Below, piece after piece: positions 37,147 through 50,801 of a stretch of DNA of 64,000 nucleotides. The position numbers and the translations under genes are program-made. Location: the NCBI RefSeq assembly GCF_035222375.1, contig NC_085888.1, forward strand, positions 2,914,001 to 2,978,000. Direction: 5' to 3'. Within the stretch, counting starts at the first letter, position 1. Every line of letters starts with the position of its first letter. The notes under the pieces are model-generated. The model had not been told where the DNA came from and did not search any database. It worked only from the letters and a program-made list of their open reading frames with translations. This DNA is from Podospora pseudocomata (Eukaryota; Ascomycota; Sordariomycetes; Sordariales; Podosporaceae).

Positions 37147-38983
37147 TGACCCCACGCGGGAATTCGACAGTTGGTATCAGATGTACCATCTGTACACATA
37201 CTGTAATACGGCGCAGTTTGGACCTCGAAATGGAAGGCCTGCGAGAGCAGGCTCGAATGGCATCAACCGTCCCGAGTCTGGTGGCCATGTGCAGCTACCA
37301 ACAGGTCATGGGAGGTCTGCGTTGGCTCCAAATCATCTCAGCTACTGTTGCACAGAGGACACAGGAGATTGGCCGGCATCGCGGTGTTGCCCCAGAAGGT
37401 CGTGTTATTGCACCGAGCAGTCGTCATACTCGCGGATACTAAACCGAGCCATGTGCCACTGACATTTCCACCAGACTAGGGTTGATGCCCCTTCACGATC
37501 TCCATTGGCACGTTTGGCAAGGTGAAGAAGGCCCTGAAGAATAGGAAACCTTAAGCGCACCGGCGGAGGCAAGTTGAGGCGGGAGGCATCGTGTCTCGGT
37601 TCAGCCCATGATCAAAGACTTGAGTTCTCTGAAACTTCGAGACAACTTCGCCATAGAAGAGCACAAAATGTTCCCATGACTTCGAGTTAAGGTGAGCTGG
37701 TCTCACATCGACAGCAGTGACGCCACCATTGGAGCCGATAAATGCAAGCTGAAATCCCGGCCGCTCAAAGGAAGAATCTGTGATACCGATGTGCAGCAAC
37801 CCATGGTCCCGGGTTCGAGATGGTGACACATAACCTCTCGGACTTTCCATCCCGTTGCGGTGAATAAGGGGTCAGATGGAAAAGTCAACATCGTATAGGC
37901 CTCGTCGCCCTCGAGATGAGCTGATGGCACCAACAGCCTTGTCCTAGGCTACACCACGGCGCCCCAGGATGTACAATAGACTGCTGCATCGAAGCATGCA
38001 CAGAGGGTGTAAGAGCAATATACTGCGAGTCTCCTGGACGCCACTTGGAACCAATCGTCAAGAGAGCCGACCCAACCAGGATTGCCTGGGCACCAAACTG
38101 CCGGGATTTGGCGATGCGTTAATTCGGAGTCAAATCTATGACCGTTGTATGTCCGCGTCGGGAGCAACGGGTTGGTAGGATCGAGGGATTGCTGAGATGG
38201 ATGGGTCGGTCGAACGGTGTCCGTGATGCTTCGCTGGGAGGATGAGTGGTCAAACCAGCGCGGGCAGACATCCTACGGGCCCGAGAATGCAATGACTTGC
38301 AGCCGAAGGAGCCATGCCATGAGGTGAGGACGCCACGATATCAAGTGCCGTTGTAGCCCCCAAGGAGAAAACCGGCGCGGTCAGGCAAGAAGCGCGACTG
38401 GAAATTAGCTGTCTGTGTCAAAGGTTACAGAGCAGGAGACTCAGCCCATCTTGTCCTGAATTGTCTTCCTTGCGTTCCGTTTCTCTGCCAGTCACCGGCC
38501 AGTCTCTTGGGGGGCTGACCACCACGATCCGTGAAGTGCTGTTGCAATATGCGGTGCCATGGGCACAAGGGGGCGGTGAATCAACGTTTTGTACCAGATG
38601 GCCCTCCGAAGACAGGAATTTTTTTTAGAAAATGATAAATTCACAGATAATCGATTAATTATGATTTGTGTGAACTGCAAATCGAAGAGATGGAAGGAGC
38701 GCTGTCTTCCGTGTGTTTGTTCTCAAGAAAGAGCAAACCGAAGATATGACGTACTTCCCACTTTGTCTTGGTAAATCACTACTGCTTAGGACAGCCCAAC
38801 TGGAAAGACATCTAGATGCACTCGACGTCGGGTCCATAATGATACAATTCTTGATTCCTGAATTATCTCATAATCAAGGCACAATGCAAAGAAGACTGAT
38901 GCTGGTGATACAGAGCCCTTTAGAACTGAGAGTGCTGTAGACAAACATACTGTGGATGATTTTAAAAACCGATGCTCCACCTT
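37147..38983. other. Possible minus-strand gene remnants
   Basis: Three minus-strand frames follow one another: 38167-37949, 37933-37703 and 37850-37551. The last has protein-like segments such as DHGLLHIGITDSSFERPGFQ and SKSWEHFVLFYGEVVSKFQ. They change frame where I find no acceptable introns, so they may be pieces of a decayed gene or chance openings. No family is recognised. Confidence 0.2.
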
Positions 38984-39546
38984 TCACCAATTTACAGGGG
39001 AGCTTCCCCAGATTTTCAGGTGGGCATAGCCTGGAAATTCCGTCTCCGTCCCCATGGAGCAGTGACCCAGCTTCCCCGGATTCTTCAATTTATCGACAAC
39101 CCTAGCAGCAATATCAACGGCATGGTCACCTTCACATAGGAACTTCATCGCAGAATGCCAGATACATCTGGGCCAGTTCACAGGTACTTCTTTCTTTTCC
39201 ATGGCAATCGGCCCGTCCGAAGCACAATCAACGTCAATCTCGCCTCCGTGGAAAGACGGAAACTCGCGATGAATGGGATGGCGCTGTAAACCCCCGCTGA
39301 GCCTTGGCCTCGCAGCATCCCATTCCTTGCAGCATATTTCGTTCCCGCCATCGCCGAACCGACATCGTCAAAGTCCCGTACTTCCGTATACAACCTACCT
39401 CTACCACGTGGGAGGATGAAAGACAACCCGCCTGCCTCTTCTGGCACTGTTGCACTCTTCACGGGATCACTGCTAACAACTCCGTCAGCCAACGCCGGCA
39501 ACCAACCTGCACACGATCCTAGGCCTATAGCAAATCCTCTCACCAT
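38984..39546 (-). CDS. Candidate two-exon small secreted protein
   Basis: ATG 39546 starts a short signal-peptide-like N-terminus (MVRGFAIGLGSCAGWLPALA, likely cut before DG). The first exon frame reads to ...RGRGRLYTE. A 56-nt intron (donor GTACGG after GAA, acceptor TGCAAG) then restores the frame of a second segment ending at TGA 38984-38986. That segment is well-formed: GGEIDVDCASDGPIAMEKKE, VNWPRCIWHSAMKFLCEGDH, AVDIAARVVDKLKNPGKLGH and a final IWGSSPVNW. The mature protein would be about 130 aa with four Cys. The frame 3' of the splice is the better supported part; the donor is not canonical for these fungi. No family is recognised, so no function is offered. Confidence 0.35.
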
Positions 39547-42095
39547 TCACTATTCATCCATGGTTCGCAGTGGCTGACTCGACCCAGTCTCTCATACTTT
39601 CTCCGGATACCTCGTAGACAAACCTGTCAGCAATGCCATCCGGGGAAACACTATAGATGCCGCCGGCGCTGACGCACACCATTCTCATGATAAGCTGCAG
39701 TACATAAACATATCATGGGAATTTACTACCGGCAGCTACAACAGCGCACTATATGTCCGAAGCCACCCAGCCTATCAGTCCAGGTACAGATTCGTACACA
39801 TCTCCAACTACAGTCAGCAAATGATTACCATTACCGAATTCGTCCAACACAAACCTCCCTTCAGTGGGGGTTCACATCTCACCTCTATCTACCCTGTTGG
39901 CTGTTCCCCTCTGGTCAAACCTGACCACTCACCTCGCTCAAATCTGTCTGGTCTATATGTAATGTAGGTAGCCTACGGGAAAGCAGTGTAAGACGACGAT
40001 CTACGAAAGGCGCACCGCTCTTCCTGCAGTGATACACTTACACACAAGGCACCACCACCCCCACCCCCTCAAAATATCCCCAAGGCTGCAACTTTTTAAA
40101 AGTCACTTGACGACCACAAATGAGGCGTAAAGCACACCAGAAATGAACAAGATCGGCCGGTTCTCCCCCGAATCCGAGTCTTTGCCTATCAGTGGTTTTA
40201 CTCATCCTCAAACAGCAATGCAATAGACACAGCATTGTGCACCTGACCCCTTTTTTGCAGGACGTTTTGCCCCTCGGTAAGGTCTGTACCGCTCTACTCG
40301 GAGGCGAGACACCCGGACTATGGAACACAGACGACCTAAGGTACAACAAAACACGGGAACGGCAACATCACATTCACCTTTTTTACACCTACAGCGATCC
40401 ATTCCGCCCCAGGCTCTGCATATATATAGATTACGTGCTGTTGTATAAGCGAGGGCAACTGCCATTTATTACTCGACTCCCGACTTTCCCATATTGTGTT
40501 TGCGGATCTAACCCAAGCAACGTGATCGCCGGATAGAGAGTCACACTTGTGGAAAACAGCCGAGAGAAAATAAGGTGGAAAATCCGGGGTAAAATTAAAA
40601 CCATAAAACCATAGCCAAGACTCTTCAAAAAGCTGCCAGTTGCCACACACTTGTATTTCTCAGGGTCTACGGATATCAGGGTCCAGCTTCCAAGCCCCGA
40701 AGAAAAAAGCCGGAACTAACTCCCGACCTTCCTACCGTAGGCATCGTGACCTACACAGCCGTTGCCTGGATGACTTTTGCGCGGCGGCGGTACCTTAAGG
40801 GTCTGCCAAAGGGTCCATCCACCAGCGGTAAACGGGGAAGTCTAGTCTATCCGTTTCTTGTCTCAGTTCCCACACCCTTTTGTCGGGTGCTCGGGTGAGT
40901 GTTGACCCTGAAGACCCTGAACATACCGTCGTGTGGACCCTTTGAACTGCTAGATAGAAAATGTCAAATGGTCACAAGTTCACGTAGTTTTACCGCCAAG
41001 ACCGAGACTTTCCATCAGTGGTCTCCTAGGAGGGCGACTGAGACACCGATACGCATGGCTTACACCCTCCTCTCTACTTTACCGAAACCAGCTCTGCCAT
41101 GAGAGCTGTGATGAACTTGTAAATAGGTAGTTCTGAGTAGCATCACACAGCGTAAACGACAGGGCTGCGGTGAACAAACCAACCCCCAGAATAGAATCAT
41201 TTCTCCATCACGAGGCCTCGAATTTCTTCATCTGTTTTGGTTCACTGCTCCGGCGCCAGTGACAGTGACAGCACGTTGTCATAAGCGCCGGCTATTCTCA
41301 CCCATTCGTAGCTTCAACGGCTACCCAACGGCCACGCATTACAAAAAGCCAAACCGTTCACGCGAAGCTCGGCGGCTGCACCGCTCATCCGTAAAAACTG
41401 CAAACGGTAGCTTTTTTTGTGTTTCGGAGCTGAGCTGGAAAAGAGTTTGAGTTGAGTTGAGCCACAGGTACCAGTGAAACTCAGCCCCTGGTGTCGTTGG
41501 TCTGCTGACCTCAGGTTTTGTGGCTCGAAGTTGCTTGGCCAATCCAATTGAGTCTTCACATCGAAGACTCAAAGGAATAGTTTTAGACAGAGGAGCTGAC
41601 ATGACTGTGGAGGTAAGAGGATTGTCGGCGTGGCATTGAGCCAGTTGGGTTGATGACGAGATATTTCTGGTGATGGACTGTTGATCCACGACGAATGATC
41701 GTCGAGATAGTTGACAAAGTTGTTGTTCAGACCGGAAATGTGAGAGAGAGAGACTTACTGACCGTTTTGGCAACTCCACCAAACTTACCCATCACGAATT
41801 CCAATTCTGCTTCCGTTCCAACAGGCTGCCAATTGATCAGCTAAATTAAACAATAAATTTCAGCCTCTTGTTTGTATTCGTCATCGTGGGTTCTCTCCAC
41901 CACCAGCAGGCAAGACATCGTCATGGCATCAACAATCCCAACCCCGCCCGCCCCGTCAGTAAGGGTGTTTCCTACCTTAGTCTGCAGGCAAGAGGTGGTT
42001 GAACAAGTGATGGCATCCACACCAAGACGGGTCCAACATGCGGACCTAGAAAAAAACACGTCCCGGTAGCATGACACCTTCTCACGGGGCTATGT

Positions 42096-42131
42096 ACAAC
42101 AACAACAACAACAACAGCAGCAGCAGCAGCA
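42096..42131. repeat. Compound (ACA)n(GCA)n microsatellite
   Basis: About seven ACA units pass directly into about five GCA/CAG units. Confidence 0.9.
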
Positions 42132-45100
42132 AGTGCTGTTTCCTCCTCGCCTCATGTGGGCTAGATAGAGGACACCCATTTGATCACACCCTCCTCCCAT
42201 TCTCGCCATGGCCGCCACAGCACGACATCGACTACGCAGTTGTTGCAAATAAACCGGTTCTGCCCGTCAAATTGAAAGAAACAACATTGAGAGAAAGAGG
42301 GGCAGGGCAGCTCCGCTTTCAGGCTCTCTCGGCTTATATCGGTCAGGCTCCTTTGCAATACATATGCAACTCTCGCGATGCCTGCCTACACGCGGGATAG
42401 TGTTGATAATAATAAGAACAGCAGTTAGAAACACGTAAACATAATCCAAGCATGGAGGTCGTGGGGGGGAGGGGGGCGCATGAAAAAAGAAGTCAGGCGG
42501 ACTCGCAGAGAAACTCTCTTCATCAGCGGGCATCCGGGCCTGTGAGAGGCCTTCAATGAGCGGGGGGAGTTCCGGCGAAGGCGGGGTTGACGGCCGGGCG
42601 GGGCGGGAGGGGTAGAGGTAGAGGTAAGGCGCTGCTGCTGCGGTGGGATTCCATCTCTCGGTTTGTTTGTGTCCCTCAGGGTTGTCCCTGTCGGCCCGTT
42701 GTATCAGGAGGGAAGCAGGGAAAAAGCTTTTGTTACCAGAGATCGTGTGGTCACAAGGTTGCGACTTGTGAGCTGGCAAAGGCCCAACGTGCAAGGAAAA
42801 CCCCTCGGACAAGGAAAGACTGGTTTTGGCAGGAGGAGTTTGGACGAGACGGTTAGGTAAGATTGTAAGGCAGGAGCGCGGGATGACGGCATGGCATTAG
42901 GGGATTTATTTTGAGCGTCAATGACGCGGTAAATCAATGCATATTGTTGATGAGCGTCAGAAGCCTGGTTTCCAATCGACATTGCCAGCGCGCGAAACGT
43001 CAGTCGAAAAGCTTGAGTGCTGCGAATCGCATCAAATCATGTCGAGTGTGTGGCTATTCGTTCATGTGACTCGCCAAGCTGGGGTCTAGATCTGGGGTAA
43101 AATGCGGCGCAGTCAAGCACTCGGCGGCGCCACACCCGCACCGCCCGAACTCCTCCCGAGTTATCGCCAAGGCCCACCAGCCACATGACCGACAGACAGG
43201 CACGTGGACGCTGTGGATCATTCATGCTGTTCAATGCCTTTCGAACCTCAACTCAACAGGATGCCGTTCGGAGCTTCCGTTCATGTCCACCTGGCCATCA
43301 CAATTCAGGACAGCGGCATGTTTGAGTCCTATACCAAAAGCAGAAGGTTCGACACAGACGTCCCTCAACCTCCGAGGCTGACAAAAGCCTCAATCTCTGC
43401 TGGCCGGGGGAAGAAAACCCTTCAAAAAACTCTGTTAGCCTCGCGAACGGGGCCGTTTCTTGCATCGTGAACATGGGTCGGCACTAGGCAGTCGGGCCGT
43501 GGCCGGTGGAGAGAGAGAGGCAAGCACAGCATCCAGCATTGCATCGCACGCAAGCCCGGGGGGCACAAAGGTCCACCAGATGGGGAAGAGCAAAATCCTA
43601 AAGGTGAGGAATGCTAATTGCACACGGGGGATTGGTGAAAATGTCACGGCGTAATTTACCAACGACCACCCGCGCCGGACAGAGAGACGGTGAGCCGGAG
43701 GCTTCATTACGGGACGACGGCGGTAAAAAGGAATATAACGGCGACGGCGCGGCGATGACGACTACGATAATGCCCATTACCCGGGATCAAGTGCAACTCC
43801 ACTTGTTCTGGAAAACCCGAACCCGATTTCAAATTCCTTCTTCCTAGCTCATCAGGATAATATCAACATCATTTTTAACAAAGTATCGTATACCTATGCA
43901 ATTCAACCGGTCGACCACGTGCCGGTTAATTTACCTCGTTGAAGCTATAACCTCCGGCAATGACTGACAGCTGCGATGCGAGGCTGATGAACAAAAGACA
44001 TGACATGGATGAAAATAACCGTCGGGACGGCACTGCGAGGCTAGCTACGTACGACATCATACGGCCGGTTGAGGAGTGTTATTTTTTTCTCACTCGTTTA
44101 TTTTAGCTGCTGCGGATAGGTAGCGGATGCGAGTCTGTCGTGAGTCCTGCAGTTGCTGCAATGCAACGGCCGCTATTGAAGTCTCTTGCACTTTGATGGT
44201 GAAACGGTGACCGCTCTTTCACTTACTCGACTTTCCAAGCCCATCTCACAGACGCACCGAGGTATCGCCTATCTGGATGGAGCCTCACCAGGACACTTCA
44301 ATTTCGCAAGGCTGAGGAGTTCCCAACAACAGGTTCCAACATCTCATTGACCTTGAATATCTTACATCCCCCCATCACCAACAGAGTGGTCAATCGCACT
44401 CGCTTACCCTCCACCTCGGGTTTCGGTTCTGCGCAAACGACAGCTCGCTTCTGCTGCTGCCGCCCACGGACTCGGGATTTTCTCTTTTGCTCTTCCTCGG
44501 CTGGAAGGACCGATATACCTGAAAATAAGTCTCATGCAAAAATTTACCTCGAACGCAAATGTAACCCTGAGACTGAATTCCCCACAGTGCATCCTTGGGG
44601 GTAGGTTTCGGAGCTTTATTTTGATAAGGTGGTATCCGTTCCCTGGTAGGTCCTCCAAGCGATCCAGACACGAGCGACCGTTGCCCAGGGCTGAGAGGAG
44701 GTTTGACGATGTCACTGTCAAAACCGATGAAGACCCTTCGGAGGGAGGAAGGAAGAAAGGGGTGGATGTGGCCTTTGGTGAGCGGGAGGGACTCCTGACA
44801 ATGAATGAGTGTTGATATTGGGGGTTGGTATTTTTTTGCTTGGCGTGGATGATTAACCAGCTCACCGTTTTTGGGTGAGTATTAACGGTTTTCTCCACAC
44901 AGGTGGTTCGGCTTTTGGTGGAGACGTAACGTCACTGATCAACGAAACGGTACATACACTTTGCGATATGCACAACATTTTGTCGACTTTTCTGATCACC
45001 GCTTTTTTTGTATCGTCATTGAAAACTGGAAAAGGTCTTAAGGAACAGTGCAAGATCGGCAAAGACTGCCAAGTTTATGAGTTGATGTTTTCGGCAAAGG

Positions 45101-46929
45101 GGTGATCTCTCGTGGTGACCTGGTTGCAGTGAACGAGACAGGCTTCACTCACTGCCATGCCGTCACCGTCTACTATCAATTGAGATGGTCTCGGGGAGAG
45201 TCTCGGTCGTATACACCAACATATGTCTAAGTCTCGCTAATCGTGAATATCAGCGCAGGGAGGAGATGTTCCGCAAAAAAAAAAAAAGGGAGAGCTACCC
45301 GTGGTTTTGCTTTGAACATCCCAGATTGTTGCAAAATCGGATATCATATATCCCCGCGCTATGATGATGTAAGGGAGACCAAGACAATCCACTATGTCTC
45401 TCTCCATCTGTATGATTCACCTTTTGACGCGCCCCTGCTTTTTCTGCGTTTTTGATTGACATCAAAACTCCAACCAACTAGAGACTGACAACCGTTCATC
45501 ATTATGCGGGGAGGGTAGGTCGATCGTTTTCAGGGTCCCATTTGACAGTCCGCTGCGGGGAGCGGGGAACGAAGATGGCGGCTCCGGGGTTCTCGGAATG
45601 GGCAGGCTTTCCTCGGGAGTTCGGTTAGATGGGAGCTTAAAAGCTCGGTATACAACGCCGCTACTACTCGGCAGCCATTTACTAGTTATTCCGAATTTGG
45701 GTTATGGTTGCGAAAAGCAAACAGTACCTACATTTTTATCGAGGGCTGCGGTGGGAAATTTAATGACCTCGGAGGGGGGTAGCTGCATGATGAGAAACAA
45801 AGAAAAAAAGGTCAGGTCTTACAGATCGTCGAACGGCGTGATCTATCCGATGTAGGTGGCCGGATTTAGAGTGCATTTCAGCCAGCCCTCAACGATTTTG
45901 AGAACAGGAGGTTGATGGAGACCCAACTACTCGGTCATTGGCATCTCTCCCAAGTACGTATTGAGTGCAACACATTACCAATGCATAGTCCTGCAATTAA
46001 CCTGTATGTCAGCAAGCAAGCAAGCAAATCAATCACCAACTAGCCGTAGGTAGTACTTACTAGCAGCCTCGAGAGGCTGCATGAGAGGGAGGGCAACTGC
46101 GGCGTCCGCATGTTGTCTCATCCCCTGTTCTTGATATAGCCGCATTGGCACACCCTCCCATGGTTACTCTCATGAGAAAGAAAAATGTAGGTTTTGTTTT
46201 GTCTCTGTCTGTTTGAGTGCGATGAGGGCATATGAAAAACGAGGGCAACGGTTGCCCACAGACTGTCTTGTATCGCGCCATGAGAAAAACGAGGTCTAGA
46301 TATTGGTAGTGATAGGAGACTGTTTCGATTTATCAAAACGTGATTCTTAGAGATCAGAGTCTGTGTTGTAAGACTGACATGAACTACCCAAGGGGTCTAG
46401 AATCTCGAAACAGAGGTCGAAACACGATCTGCGTTCGCAGGTTATAAGAGAGTGTTCTTATGATAGCTGTCAAAACCGGGAACAAAGTTGAGTCGAGAAA
46501 ATGCTTGGTGTGTATAAAAGCAAGAAACGTGTGCCATCGTGTTCCGGGAACTTGGATGGTGTGTCCTGCAAAGTTGAACCAATCTGCCGGCTTGGTGATC
46601 AATCTATCTGATGCAGGACTCGGCGCTGCAAGCAATTAAATTGATTTGCGATAGACGACTGCAGCCACCTACGACAAAATGCAACTCTTGGGACCTGTGC
46701 CTGTTTGCCTGTCGACTCCTCGCCCGAGAAGCTACATCATGTCGTGACATCCGTACTCCGGCTCCGGTTTGTGGTTTATTTTCCAATCCGTATCAGTTCT
46801 CACATTTATCTGACTTCAGCTGACAGGCGGGATATGTTTGAATCAAACCAACCGGCCGGGGAAGAGTCCAGGTTTCCGGCGCGGACAGATCTCTGGGACG
46901 ATCCGCAGCGAGCAAATCCAGGGGTTGGT

Positions 46930-46960
46930 CATCACACATCATCACACATCATCACACTTC
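46930..46960. repeat. Tandem 10-mer repeat, three copies
   Basis: ATCACACATC occurs twice exactly and a third time with one change (ATCACACTTC). Confidence 0.85.
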
Positions 46961-49900
46961 ACATGTCTGCTTTGCGGCCCTTTTGCCCCTCTCTATGGTT
47001 GCAATCCCGAGTCAATGCCTTGCCGGCATGCTTGTGAGCATACCGAGTCCCGTTGGTGTCGACATGCGAGGCTTGCAAACTATTGTGGTGTCTGGTATCG
47101 AAAAACAAGGAGGTGAACCTGTTTGATACTTGTCAATAATTCAGAGAGCTAATGATGGCGTGGTTCGATAGGGGAATAGTGTCATCCTAACTTGCTACCC
47201 ACGTGCGCCGTTCCGTGGCATTGGGATACGGAATTGCCTCTCTTGGATCATTTCGGACACCGAGGGGGAGATAAAAAGGTCAGATGAAACTCGTGAGACT
47301 GGACCTTCCCTGTCGAGCCTGGTAGGGAACGATAGAAGGTCGAGAGATTGATGGCCATCACGGTCCAAGGTCCCCTCATGAGGCAGGTAACAGGTGTGGT
47401 TACAAAGAACGTCTGCGGGACCGGGGTGTTTTGAATGCGGGGGAAGTTCATTAAAACGTGGGGGTTCGAGGGGCAGCCATGTGCACGAAAACGCTCGCTC
47501 TGATTGGCCGGCGCATCCGGGGACGCAGGCTGACACTTCAGCAGTTCTCCTCAGAGCAGGTGACCGCCGCGAGCCGCAAGCGAACGGGAGCAGTCCGTGT
47601 GCACCCGAATTGCAATTCGCCACCAAGAGGGGAGAATGCAAAGACACCACATTCGACTGCCGTGAGCCGCGGTTTCTTTTGATGACCAGAAAGACAGCAA
47701 AGCCTGTTTGCTTCATCTTGGCTCATCGGCTGAGAAACCCAAGCTCTGCAAAGGAGAACATGGCAGAAACTGACATGTCCCATATGATATGAATATGGCC
47801 TGAGGGTTTTCGCTGGGGTTTGATGGGGAGATCAGATTTGCTTGTCTAACCCGATTAGCGTCCCAGAGCTCCGGAGATTGAAGCTGCAACCGACACACAG
47901 GTGACGGACCCCCGCGTTGTAATAAAGGGAAAACCGGACTTGTTCCTGACGGTGGCCTCCGGCAGCAGCTTGTTGGAGTCTTGATATTGTTGCTTTTTTC
48001 TCTCTCCGGCTGCTTCATCCTAGCCTCCGCGAACCTAGCGCTCCCGGTTTTCAGGAATTGGCCATCAGGGTCCTTGGTACCAGTACCTCTTTGATAGGGA
48101 ATTTGTAGAGACAGGTGGTTTTCCTAGTCCGGCTGAAGTCGTTGAGAGACCTGTAACAAGACTATCGAAGAGGGACATTTACCTGATAGAAAGTACAGCG
48201 CAGATTTCTTGTTCTCAGCCACGAAAACGTGGCGGGAAGGTCGGTTGGACAGATCCCATGGCCGTGTTCCCATCCCTTTCCCCATCATTGGTTGCAAAGC
48301 CACTTTCAACATTTGCATCAACCAGCCCTTGTCTTGCGCATGTCACGAGGCTGAAAATCAGAATACCCAATTTTCAGGGAGCATATGCGCCCCGTTCCCA
48401 AGCCCACGACGTCGATATTACCAGGTTCCGTCAACCACTGCGCTGGAAGAACCTGGGGAAAGCGACGAGTGCTGATTGTGAGATAACAAGGGGGAAATTC
48501 GACCTGTTTTTGGCAAGAGAGAGTGGATGAACCACCCCCAAACTACCGGAACAGCAGGGCCGCTTCCGCTAACAGGGACCGTGGCGGCGGCACAGTTGCC
48601 TGTGAGCAAGAAGAGGTCTTGGCCACAGCATCTCTAACTCGGTTTTGGCAGTGATGAAGGCTGTTGTCAAATCCTCGGCGTGGGGTGGTGCGCGTGTTGG
48701 CTCATGCGAAGGGGAGGAGCATGAAACCATTTCAGAGCTGGCAGAAGAAAGGTCAGATATCCCAAAAACAAATCTGAGAACTGCGAATCAATGCAAGACA
48801 AAAGACGCAATCTGTGCCTGGCGGTCCATCATCATCATACGCTGTGCCAGGTCGGGCCCAGACTGTGACTTCAGGCCGATGTTCGGGCTGTTGTTGGTTG
48901 CAGATGCTTCCAGGGTCCAGTCAGTATGTGATATCGTGGTGCCGAGGGGCTGGGGTCGTCAGATATCCCGTGCTTGGTGTTGCGATAGGAGGAGAGACGG
49001 GGCGCATATGAATTATGAGTGTCTGCCTGATGGTTTTTGAGAAGCGATGTGATATCGAGCCCCGCGCGAATGCGTTCATCGCCTTGAGCAGCTGGCGTGA
49101 GGGATTGGTTGCGACAATCGGAATGGGGCCCAGCGGGATCACGAGGGCCAGCGGGATGAAGGGGGCACAAAAGGAGAGCCAAGCCTGGAGCAAAAACACT
49201 CTGGAGGTGACCAAACACATCACCCGCCAGACCGACCACTCAGCGGTCGTTATCATAGGTCGTGTTAGCAAAACGAGAGTGATACTGTCACCGATTCGAC
49301 CGCAGGCTTGTCCTAACCGGCGAATTGGTCCTCTGGCCTCGCTATTCTGGTCTCTTGGAGCGCTTTCAACAAGAGGCGTCACGGCGTGTGTTGATTTTCC
49401 ACTGGCATTGAGCCTAGAGGTGAGCTTGGGGCTGCTGACTGATGGTGACGTCTTTGTGTCTGTAATTTGGGGAAATGCCATAGGCTGGGGGGCGGCGAAT
49501 GGGCAATTCACGAGGCCGGCTCGTGATCACGGGTTGATCAACAACAGGCACGCTGGCGCGCCTCAGAAAGCCGTGGGCCGAATTGACTGGCGGACCAGCG
49601 ACCCGCTGAGACGGCGGCTTCAGGTGAGCGCTGGTGGCGATTTGTGGGGAAAAAGGGCCTAGGCTTCCCCAGCCAGAGCACCTGACTTCTGGCTCGACAG
49701 ACAGCAGGGCACCCGACGCAAGGCTCCCTCCTGACTGAACACTCTCGGAGGGAGATGGCCGTTTTGAGGACCTGGGAAGAGCTCAGATGGACGCAAATGT
49801 GAGCAACGGCAAAGCAAAACGTTTCTCATGAGCACAGCAAAAACAAGACGCTGCTGGCTTGTGCCGGCAGATTTCCCCGGGCGCTCTCTGTCTTGTCTTT

Positions 49901-50729
49901 TTCAGGGAATTGCTTCTCTTTTGGATGCTTGGCGCCATATCAACGTGACCTCCATTCCTTTCCGGGTATTAGCTAAACCTTTTGGGAAAGTTACCATCTT
50001 CCCCTGGCAGAAGAACACCGTTTGCGAAAACGCATGATCCCACACAAGCCGAGAGTGAGCCCGAACCCCACGGCAAGACAAACTGCCCAGAATGGTTAGC
50101 TTGAACTGCATAACGCTAAGCTATCTTGGGCACCATCTTCTTCATACTCTTGCCCCATGAGGATAAGTGTCAACCACTCTAGCTCAAGGCTTTTCGGTCC
50201 GTTCGTGCGTGCGAATTGCACACTTATCCCTGAGTCCCGAGAAGCCAAAACCCCCTGCCCAGGTGTCAGAACTGCCCTCAACAGTTCGTCAGAGCAAAGC
50301 GTCCTGTCTGTCCCAGCAAGAATAGGTGGCCGCGTGTGCCCTTCATAGATCACAAGCTCGTCCGTTTTCACAAAGGGGCATTAAAGAAAAGGAAGAAAAG
50401 GAGGGCTTTTGCTGACAATAAAGACGGGGAGTTTTTGCGGGGAAAGAGTGACTTTTGGAAGAGAACCTGGAACCTTCAGGTGCCTTTTACCCCCCCACCC
50501 CCCTGCTTTCAGGTCCCTGTCGGTACGTCGGGAACTTGTTGTCTTGTACATGTACCGGCGACTGCGAGCGACAGGGATAAGGTACGCTGACAGGGGGCGC
50601 TCTCAGGTCGTGGGTACCTGCCCAAGGCAATTGGTTTTATTCACCGCGCAATTGAAATCCACTCCCCGCCCAACTCCCACGCACCCAGGGCCGATCCACC
50701 ACTCGGCGTCCCTACAATTGCCTTATTAC

Positions 50730-50801
50730 ATGAACATCCGCTCCCCACCACACACACCTCCCTTCTCTCTCCATCTCTGGTCTATTACCAACCGACCTTG
50801 A
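50730..50801 (+). promoter_or_regulatory. Candidate uORF in the leader of the DUF1752 gene
   Basis: ATG 50730 to TGA 50799-50801 encodes a 23-residue peptide. From 50802 to 51246 I find no ATG on the plus strand, about 445 bases, while the sequence is rich in CAA/CCA and pyrimidines. This is the usual appearance of a long fungal 5' leader. Whether the transcript starts before 50730 is not known. Confidence 0.35.

Larger units (their letters stand above)
39547..50729. other. Second part of the gene-poor stretch (11 kb)
   Basis: No confident gene. Larger openings (41339-41782, 42267-42812, 44404-44898, 47195-47716, 48921-49511 on minus; 47394-47792, 49015-49662 on plus) are mostly paired on opposite strands, have no motifs and do not join through splice sites. 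Simple repeats at 42096-42131 and 46930-46960 and an A13 run near 45274 are present. The base composition is not AT-rich. Confidence 0.4.

Noticed and set aside
42267-42812. 181-aa minus-strand ORF rich in Pro and Ser
   Set aside because: Composition follows the local pyrimidine-rich sequence; no domain, signal peptide or splice support.
46930-46960. Three 10-mer repeats considered as a CRISPR-like array
   Set aside because: The units are contiguous without spacers and the genome is eukaryotic; it is a simple tandem repeat.
47195-47792. Paired ORFs on both strands (173 aa and 132 aa)
   Set aside because: Mutual antisense opening of GC-rich sequence, no recognisable motif.
48921-49662. Opposed long ORFs (minus 196 aa, plus 215 aa) that might be a gene
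   Set aside because: Both strands are open over the same bases, no domain or transmembrane order is convincing, and no splice extension improves either frame.
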